Assembly: GCA_023264135.1 (NCBI GenBank)
Contig: JALQSZ010000120.1
Coordinates: forward strand, 1 to 5,330
Direction: 5' to 3'
DNA length: 5,330 nucleotides
Source of the DNA: Acidimicrobiales bacterium
GTDB taxonomy: Bacteria; Actinomycetota; Acidimicrobiia; Acidimicrobiales; Acidimicrobilacustridaceae
Translations under genes and position numbers: made by a program
Part shown: piece by piece, positions 1 through 5,330 of the stretch
How positions within the stretch are numbered: the stretch's first letter is position 1
Layout of the letters: every line of letters begins with the position of its first letter
Notes under the pieces: generated by a model
What the model was told of the DNA's origin: nothing
Database searches by the model: none
Seen by the model: the letters and a program-made list of their open reading frames with translations, nothing else

Positions 1-90
1 ACTGCGGAGTCGATCCGGTACGGCGAATCGGTGGCCGGGGCAGGCGCCGCCGTGGCCGCCGGTGTGCTGCCGATTCCACCGGCCGATTGA
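1..90 (+). CDS. 3' end of an unidentified upstream gene (partial)
   Basis: The frame starting at base 1 is open for 29 codons and ends in TGA at 88-90. It reads as a small, Ala/Gly/Val-rich tail ending in VLPIPPAD, with mostly G or C in third codon positions, as expected of a real gene in this genome. The other two forward frames are also open here, but they give Arg/Pro/Trp/Cys-rich peptides and run on into the leader or rpsB, so they look like shadows. I see no diagnostic motif in so short a piece and assign no function. The gene starts outside the window. No U-tract terminator follows it before the rpsB leader, so some read-through into the operon is possible. Confidence 0.45.
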   Translation, partial: TAESIRYGESVAGAGAAVAAGVLPIPPAD

Positions 91-106
91 CCCTCTGCAC
101 GGTCAG

Positions 107-136
107 TTGGCCGATTTTCCGGCCCTCCCATACACT
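107..136 (+). promoter_or_regulatory. Candidate main promoter of the rpsB operon
   Basis: A -35-like TTGGCC at 107-112 (4 of 6 matches to TTGACA) is separated by 18 bases from a -10-like TACACT at 131-136 (4 of 6 matches to TATAAT, and the TAnnnT form common in actinobacteria). Transcription would begin near 142-144, giving a leader of about 145 nt before rpsB. It is the best sigma70-like pair I found between the upstream stop and rpsB. Assigned by eye only; no start site is known. Confidence 0.42.
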
Positions 137-145
137 CGGAACCCG

Positions 146-163
146 GCCCGACGACCGTCGGGC
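146..163 (+). promoter_or_regulatory. Leader hairpin 1 (7-bp GC-rich stem)
   Basis: GCCCGAC at 146-152 is the perfect reverse complement of GTCGGGC at 157-163, with a four-base loop GACC. It would lie at the very 5' end of a transcript from the promoter at 107-136. The following bases (CATGTTGATC) are not a U-tract, so this is not a standard intrinsic terminator for the upstream gene. It may protect the 5' end of the mRNA or form part of a leader control element. Confidence 0.5.
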
Positions 164-166
164 ATG

Positions 167-196
167 TTGATCACCCGATCGACATACCTCTACACA
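167..196 (+). promoter_or_regulatory. Weaker second promoter candidate upstream of rpsB
   Basis: TTGATC at 167-172 (4 of 6 matches to the -35 consensus) lies 18 bases before TACACA at 191-196 (3 of 6, lacking the conserved final T). If used, transcription would begin near 203, just before hairpin 2, giving a shorter leader that lacks hairpin 1. The weak -10 makes this speculative. Confidence 0.2.
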
Positions 197-203
197 ACCC
201 GCA

Positions 204-241
204 GCCGTGCACCCCACGGTCGTCTCCCACCCGGGAAGACG
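204..241 (+). promoter_or_regulatory. Leader hairpins 2 and 3, directly adjacent
   Basis: Hairpin 2: CCGTG at 205-209 pairs with CACGG at 215-219 around the loop CACCC, extended by a G204-U220 wobble. Hairpin 3 starts at the next base: CGTCT at 221-225 pairs with AGACG at 237-241. After a bulged A236, CCC at 226-228 pairs with GGG at 233-235 around the loop ACCC. The two stems could stack coaxially. Together with hairpin 1 they make the rpsB leader clearly structured, fitting an autoregulatory 5' UTR. S2 is known to repress the rpsB-tsf mRNA through its leader in E. coli; whether this unrelated-looking leader does the same is inference. Confidence 0.45.
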
Positions 242-258
242 CCAGCACGGGCCTGCGA

Positions 259-280
259 TCCTCCGAACCGATGGGAAGGA
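259..280 (+). promoter_or_regulatory. rpsB Shine-Dalgarno and possible masking stem
   Basis: The SD is GGAAGGA at 274-280, 8 bases before the ATG at 289. It decides the start: the in-frame ATG at 271 precedes this SD and has none of its own, and family alignment favours [17 protein letters not shown] at 259-264 can pair with the SD: TCCT with AGGA (277-280), then CC with GG (274-275), leaving A276 bulged and a nine-base loop. This hairpin would hide the SD and could be a translational switch. The SD itself is well supported (about 0.85); the masking stem is a prediction. Confidence 0.6.
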
Positions 281-288
281 ACACCCTC

Positions 289-1191
289 ATGGCACCAGTT
301 GTCACCATGCGCCAACTGCTCGATTCCGGCGTGCATTTCGGTCATCAGACCCGCCGCTGGAACCCGAAGATGAAGCGATTCATTCACGGCGAGCGCAATG
401 GCATTTACATCATCGATCTCGAGCAGACGCTCGGCCGCATCGAAACCGCGTACAGCTTTGTGCGTGATCTCGTGGCCGACGGCGGCACGATCCTTTTCGT
501 GGGCACCAAGAAGCAAGCCCAGGATCCGGTACGTAGTTTCGCCGAGCGCTGCGGCATGCCCTACGTGAACGAGCGTTGGCTCGGCGGCATGCTCACCAAC
601 TTCCAGACCATGTCCAAGCGCGTTGCGAAGATGAAGGACTACCAGCGCATGCGCGACACCGGTGAGTTCGAAGCAATGCCGAAGAAGGAAGCGCTTCTCA
701 TTAGCCGTGAACTCGAGAAGCTCGAGCGCAACCTCGGCGGTATCCGCAATATGGAACGCCTTCCCAGCGCCATCTTCGTGCTCGACACCAAGAAGGAAGA
801 CATCGCGGTGACCGAAGCGAACAAGCTTGGTCTCCCGATTGTTGCTGTTGTCGACACCAACTGTGATCCCGACATCATCACCTACGTGATCCCGGGCAAC
901 GACGACGCCATCCGTTCCGCGAACCTCATGGCTCGCGTGATCGCCGATGCCGTTGAAGAAGGTCGCTTCATCGCTTCACGTAAGCGTGGCGCCGTTGCTC
1001 CTGAAGGCCCTGCGGTCATTGAGCGCACGCCCGAAGAAGAAGCTGCACACGAAGCTGCGCAGGCCGACGCTCGCCGTCAGGCCGCTGAAGCTGCTGCTGC
1101 ACGCGAAGCACGAATTGCTGCCGAGCGCGCGACTGCAGAAGAAGCAATCACGCAGACCGATCCCGCAAACGAAACCACGCAGGAGTCCTGA
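289..1191 (+). CDS. rpsB: 30S ribosomal protein S2
   Basis: Primary rRNA-associated protein of the small subunit, bound near the 30S head-body junction together with S1-type proteins and needed for initiation. 300 residues from the ATG at 289, chosen because a good SD (GGAAGGA, 8 bases upstream) precedes it; the ATG at 271 would add six unconserved residues. The S2 N-terminal signature is clear at residues 10-28 ([19 protein letters not shown]). The second family signature lies at about 159-183 ([12 protein letters not shown]... EANKLGLP), followed by the conserved VVDTNCDP and [10 protein letters not shown]. The core ends near residue 240. Residues 248-300 are an Ala/Glu/Arg-rich, probably helical tail ending QES, longer than the roughly 240-residue E. 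coli protein; such tails are common in actinobacteria. First gene of the operon, six bases before tsf. Confidence 0.97.
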   Translation: MAPVVTMRQLLDSGVHFGHQTRRWNPKMKRFIHGERNGIYIIDLEQTLGRIETAYSFVRDLVADGGTILFVGTKKQAQDPVRSFAERCGMPYVNERWLGGMLTNFQTMSKRVAKMKDYQRMRDTGEFEAMPKKEALLISRELEKLERNLGGIRNMERLPSAIFVLDTKKEDIAVTEANKLGLPIVAVVDTNCDPDIITYVIPGNDDAIRSANLMARVIADAVEEGRFIASRKRGAVAPEGPAVIERTPEEEAAHEAAQADARRQAAEAAAAREARIAAERATAEEAITQTDPANETTQES

Positions 1192-1197
1192 AAACCA

Positions 1198-2723
<1,526 letters not shown>

Positions 2724-2764
2724 GGCGGTCGCTGGAGACCCCGTCGCTTTCGTCGATTTCTCCT

Positions 2765-2768
2765 GGAG
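2765..2768 (+). promoter_or_regulatory. frr ribosome binding site
   Basis: GGAG, 7 bases before the ATG at 2776, fixes the frr start. It rules out an upstream in-frame ATG at 2674, which lies inside pyrH and would add 34 residues unlike the family. It is the only SD-like site at the right distance in the 52-base pyrH-frr gap. Confidence 0.75.
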
Positions 2769-2775
2769 TGTTCCG

Positions 2776-3345
2776 ATGACATCTGAGATGGCTGATCTGC
2801 TGCTTGCGGAAACCGTCGAAAAAATGAAGAAGGTCGTTGCGCATACGCGCGCCGACTTCTCGTCGATTCGCACTGGTCGTGCCGCTCCCGCGCTCGTCGA
2901 GAAGATTCCGGTCGACTACTACGGCTCTGAAGTGCCGTTGCAACAAATCGCGGGCTTCAACGTTCCCGAAGCGCGTCAGTTGCTTATTACGCCCTACGAC
3001 AAAGGCGCGATCGGCGCGATCGAAAAAGCGCTGCAGCAATCCGACCTCGGTCTGAATCCAAGCAACGACGGTGTTTCGATTCGGCTCACGTTCCCGCCCC
3101 TTACTGGCGAGCGTCGAAAGGAACTGGTGAAGGTCGTCAAGAACATGGCCGAGGAAGGCAAGATCGCGCTGCGTAATCAGCGACGTTCGACTCGCCAAGA
3201 TCTTGAAGCACTTGAAAAAGACGGCGACCTTTCAAAAGACGAACTTGAACGCGCCGAAAAGGAACTCGACAAAATCATCCATTCGCATGAAGCCGAAATC
3301 GGCGATGCGTTGGGTGTCAAAGAAACCGAGTTGATGGAGGACTGA
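2776..3345 (+). CDS. frr: Ribosome recycling factor
   Basis: With EF-G, splits the post-termination ribosome into subunits after release-factor action; cytoplasmic. 189 residues from the ATG at 2776, against about 185 for the family. Domain I, the three-helix bundle, is formed by the N-terminal helix, with the conserved DFSSIRTGRAAP at 27-38, and by the long C-terminal helices. Domain II, a small beta domain, spans about 39-107 and includes PVDYYGSEVPLQQIAGFNVPEARQLLI. The junction motif FPPLTGERRKELVK is at 106-119. RNQRRSTRQDL at 133-143 matches the usual RNxRRDA region, with Ser in place of Asp. LEKDGDLSKDE follows. Fifty-two bases after pyrH, overlapping cdsA by one base (TGATG). MADLLL at 2788 is a less likely alternative start. 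Confidence 0.96.
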   Translation: MTSEMADLLLAETVEKMKKVVAHTRADFSSIRTGRAAPALVEKIPVDYYGSEVPLQQIAGFNVPEARQLLITPYDKGAIGAIEKALQQSDLGLNPSNDGVSIRLTFPPLTGERRKELVKVVKNMAEEGKIALRNQRRSTRQDLEALEKDGDLSKDELERAEKELDKIIHSHEAEIGDALGVKETELMED

Positions 3346-4808
3346 TGGCTTCCGACGATTTGTCCCGCGAACCGCGAGCACCTGGTGATCCCGAAGAAGT
3401 TCGGATCATCACCGCCGAAGAAATCGCTGAAGTTTCGAGTCGTCCCGATGTCGCCACTCGACTTCCTGAACGCGACCTTCCGCCGCCTCCGCCGCCGGTC
3501 ATGAACGTTGGTCCTCCAACTGGCGAACACGAAATGCCGCACTGGACCGAACCGGCAACGGGCCAGGTGCCCGCTGTTGTGATCGGTGACAACGCATCAG
3601 ACGAGGATCGGGCATCGATGGCCGACACTCCTCGCTGGCGCAGTGAACACGACACTTCAGATCATGGCGATCTCCTTGCCGACTTAGCGGCGAGTGAACC
3701 CGAGGAACAGGTTGTGGAACGTCTTGGTGCGCTCGACACCGACGAGCGCATTTCCGATGAGGCGTACCTGAACTTCGACGATGTCGAACTTGATCCGCAA
3801 ACACGTCGTCGTGGGGCGCGTCGTGGTCGTGCAGCTCGTGCTTCGCGAGAACAAGCCGATCCGCTTTCGGCGATTCTTCTTCCGCCCGATCTTGTCGGGC
3901 CCGTGGCCGATGCACCGCTGCCTCCACCTCCGTCTGCAGCTCGTGCCGAGCGTCCGCGTAAAGCAGAAGACGACGGCGCGGCATCTACTGGCGCGAAATC
4001 ACGCAACGTGCCGATGGCCGCCGCTGTCGGCATCGGTATGGCGATCGTTGCCGCACTGTTGTTTAAGGCCGGTCCGGCACCGACACTTCTGTTGATTGAG
4101 GTGGTGCTTGTCGCAGCCGGCTTTGAGTATTTCGGCGCCATGCAAAAGAGCGGTTTCCGTCCGGCAACATTGCTCGGACTCGCCGCTGTCGCCGCGTTGC
4201 CGCTCGCGTGTTACTGGAAAGGTGAATCTGCGATTCCCGCGATCATCTTCCTCACCTTTGTCTTCGGAATCGTTTGGTATCTGAGTAGCGCAAGCGGTCG
4301 TGCTCGACCCACTGCGAACCTCGGCGTCACCCTTATTGGTGTGGTGTGGGTTGGCGTCTTGGGTAGCTATGCCGCGCTGATCGTCGACATTCCGAGTCAG
4401 GGCGTGAGCGTTCTGCTCGTTGCGGTAGTTGCTGCGGTCGCAACTGACGTTGGTGGTTTCTTCTTCGGGCGCGCGATGGGTCGTAGTCCGCTCAGCGCAA
4501 TCTCGCCCAACAAAACGGTCGAAGGATTGGTGGGCGGTATGGCGTCGACCGTCTTCGCCGTCTTCGTCTTTGTTGTCGTGCTTGGTGTGAGTTCCCTTGG
4601 TGCGGGCAAAGCACTTGTGTTGGCAGTGATCCTCGCGATCGTCGCCCCACTTGGCGATCTTGCCGAATCGATGTTCAAGCGAGATCTCGGCCTCAAGGAC
4701 ATGGGCTCATTGCTTCCCGAACACGGTGGCCTGCTCGACCGATTCGACGCACTGCTGTTCGTGCTTCCCACCACCTATTACGTGGTGCGAATTCTCGGAT
4801 TGGGCTGA
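3345..4808 (+). CDS. cdsA: Phosphatidate cytidylyltransferase with long N-terminal extension
   Basis: Makes CDP-diacylglycerol from CTP and phosphatidic acid, the branch point to the membrane phospholipids; integral membrane enzyme. 487 residues, far longer than the roughly 260-300 usual for the family. The enzyme domain is about residues 223-487 with some eight or nine hydrophobic segments. The CdsA signature is complete at 442-468: S-M-F-K-R, K451-D452, H460-G-G, D465-R-F-D468. The upstream catalytic-region motif is ATDVGGFFFGRAMG (366-379) plus ISPNKTVEG (386-394). Residues 1-222 are hydrophilic: six prolines at 46-51, an acidic stretch about 103-150, an arginine patch 154-168 (8 Arg in 15) and PLPPPP at 191-196. 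The start shares the A of the frr stop; GGAGG at 3336-3340 is only 4 bases upstream, suggesting coupling. An internal ATG at 4014 would give a normal-length enzyme but has no visible SD. The extension's function is unknown. Confidence 0.93.
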   Translation: MASDDLSREPRAPGDPEEVRIITAEEIAEVSSRPDVATRLPERDLPPPPPPVMNVGPPTGEHEMPHWTEPATGQVPAVVIGDNASDEDRASMADTPRWRSEHDTSDHGDLLADLAASEPEEQVVERLGALDTDERISDEAYLNFDDVELDPQTRRRGARRGRAARASREQADPLSAILLPPDLVGPVADAPLPPPPSAARAERPRKAEDDGAASTGAKSRNVPMAAAVGIGMAIVAALLFKAGPAPTLLLIEVVLVAAGFEYFGAMQKSGFRPATLLGLAAVAALPLACYWKGESAIPAIIFLTFVFGIVWYLSSASGRARPTANLGVTLIGVVWVGVLGSYAALIVDIPSQGVSVLLVAVVAAVATDVGGFFFGRAMGRSPLSAISPNKTVEGLVGGMASTVFAVFVFVVVLGVSSLGAGKALVLAVILAIVAPLGDLAESMFKRDLGLKDMGSLLPEHGGLLDRFDALLFVLPTTYYVVRILGLG

Positions 4809-4838
4809 TCCCGCGGGGAAGTTCGGATCTGCTCTCGG

Positions 4839-4844
4839 TAGGCT
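4839..4844 (+). promoter_or_regulatory. Candidate -10 box for a leaderless dxr transcript
   Basis: TAGGCT fits the actinobacterial TAnnnT -10 pattern and ends 7 bases before the dxr ATG at 4852, so transcription could start at or next to the ATG. No good -35 lies 16-18 bases upstream (GGGAAG region), which is common in actinobacterial promoters. The alternative reading is that GGTAGG at 4837-4842, 9 bases before the ATG, acts as a weak SD in a read-through mRNA from cdsA. Both could apply. Confidence 0.35.
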
Positions 4845-4851
4845 CAACTGC

Positions 4852-5330
4852 ATGTCATTGACCCGTGTCGCCCTCGCCGGCTCTACCGGCTCGATCGGCA
4901 CGCAGGCCCTCGACGTAATCGACGCAGAGCCAGAGCGGTTTGAACTCACTGCGATCGGGGCAACCGGTCGTCAGCCCGAGGTGCTCATCGAGCAAGCTCG
5001 CCGATATCGACCTTCGGTGGTTGCCGTGAGTGACACCGAAGCTGCTCGAGCGATTGCCGCGGAACTTCCGGGCATCGAAGTTCGCGGTGGCGACGACGCG
5101 ATGGCGAGCCTCGCGCTCGACGCCGATGTCGTGGTCAATGGCGTCGTTGGATTCGCCGGGCTGTCGGTCACATTGGCAACGCTCGAAGCAGGACGACGAC
5201 TCGCGCTCGCGAACAAAGAATCGCTCATCGCTGCCGGGCCAGTCGTGCAGATCGCGCGTCGCACCCGGGGGGCAGAACTTGTTCCCGTCGACAGCGAGCA
5301 CGGGGCAATCCACCAGTGCCTCCGCGCCAC
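4852..5330 (+). CDS. dxr: 1-deoxy-D-xylulose 5-phosphate reductoisomerase (N-terminal part)
   Basis: Converts DXP to 2-C-methyl-D-erythritol 4-phosphate with NADPH and a divalent metal, the committed step of the MEP isoprenoid pathway; cytoplasmic. 159 complete codons are visible, open to the window edge; the family is about 390-400 residues, so roughly 60% is missing. The NADPH-binding Rossmann loop GSTGSIGTQALDVI is at residues 10-23. VVNGVVGFAGLSVTLATLEAG at 94-114 is the usual substrate-domain lead-in, ALANKESLIAAG at 118-129 holds the NKE motif, and PVDSEHGAIHQCL at 145-157 carries the metal and substrate ligands Asp147 and Glu149. The start follows from the family N-terminus. It lies 43 bases after cdsA with no convincing terminator between, so co-transcription is likely, possibly with an added promoter. 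Isoprenoid output feeds undecaprenyl phosphate and quinones, fitting the cdsA neighbourhood. Confidence 0.96.
   Translation, partial: MSLTRVALAGSTGSIGTQALDVIDAEPERFELTAIGATGRQPEVLIEQARRYRPSVVAVSDTEAARAIAAELPGIEVRGGDDAMASLALDADVVVNGVVGFAGLSVTLATLEAGRRLALANKESLIAAGPVVQIARRTRGAELVPVDSEHGAIHQCLRA

Noticed and set aside
146..163. Intrinsic terminator of the upstream gene
   Set aside because: The stem is strong, but the following CATGTTGATC is not a U-tract, and the hairpin lies downstream of a good promoter candidate for rpsB.
271..288. ATG at 271 as the rpsB start
   Set aside because: It precedes the SD at 274-280 and would add MGRNTL, which is not part of the family; the ATG at 289 has ideal spacing.
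62..373. A 103-codon + strand frame covering the leader and the start of rpsB
   Set aside because: It overlaps the S2 N-terminal signature in another frame and has an Arg/Pro-rich composition. It is better explained as a shadow across the non-coding leader.
4807..4829. Terminator between cdsA and dxr (GATCC at 4807-4811 pairs with GGATC at 4825-4829; short CCCGCGGG palindrome inside)
   Set aside because: Only a 5-bp outer stem with a 13-base loop, no U-run after it, and it begins within the cdsA stop codon. Too weak to call.

Overview
The window is a stretch of bacterial chromosome carrying a conserved translation and envelope-precursor gene cluster, all on the + strand: rpsB - tsf - pyrH - frr - cdsA - dxr (dxr is cut by the window edge). 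A 30-codon tail of an unidentified upstream gene ends at position 90. The DNA is fairly GC-rich (63% and 55% in two 60-base lines I counted). The gene order, the absence of uppS between frr and cdsA, a long hydrophilic proline-containing N-terminus on CdsA, an Ala/Glu-rich tail on ribosomal protein S2 and a TAnnnT-type -10 box just before dxr together suggest an actinobacterium. It is possibly of the Acidimicrobiia/Ilumatobacter type. That placement is inference from general knowledge, not a database match.

Layout. Positions 1-90 are the end of an upstream reading frame. Positions 91-288 are non-coding and read as the promoter and leader of the rpsB operon. They hold a plausible sigma70-like promoter, a weaker second one, three GC-rich hairpins, and a CU-rich segment able to pair with the rpsB Shine-Dalgarno (SD). 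rpsB (289-1191) and tsf (1198-1992) encode S2 and EF-Ts. pyrH (1992-2723) overlaps tsf by one base (TGATG). After a 52-base gap frr (2776-3345) follows, and cdsA (3345-4808) overlaps frr in the same TGATG manner. A 43-base gap leads to dxr (4852 to the edge).

Functionally, the first four genes support protein synthesis and growth: S2 in the 30S subunit, EF-Ts recycling EF-Tu, UMP kinase feeding pyrimidine nucleotides, and RRF splitting terminated ribosomes. The last two make membrane and isoprenoid precursors: CDP-diacylglycerol by CdsA, and MEP by Dxr in the non-mevalonate pathway. The tight spacing suggests one co-transcribed operon, with dxr possibly also having its own leaderless promoter.

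This is mainly an ordinary housekeeping region; I found no mobile element, CRISPR array, RNA gene or undescribed multi-gene system. The points most worth a second look are the structured rpsB leader with a possibly masked SD, and the roughly 220-residue charged, proline-containing N-terminal extension of CdsA.
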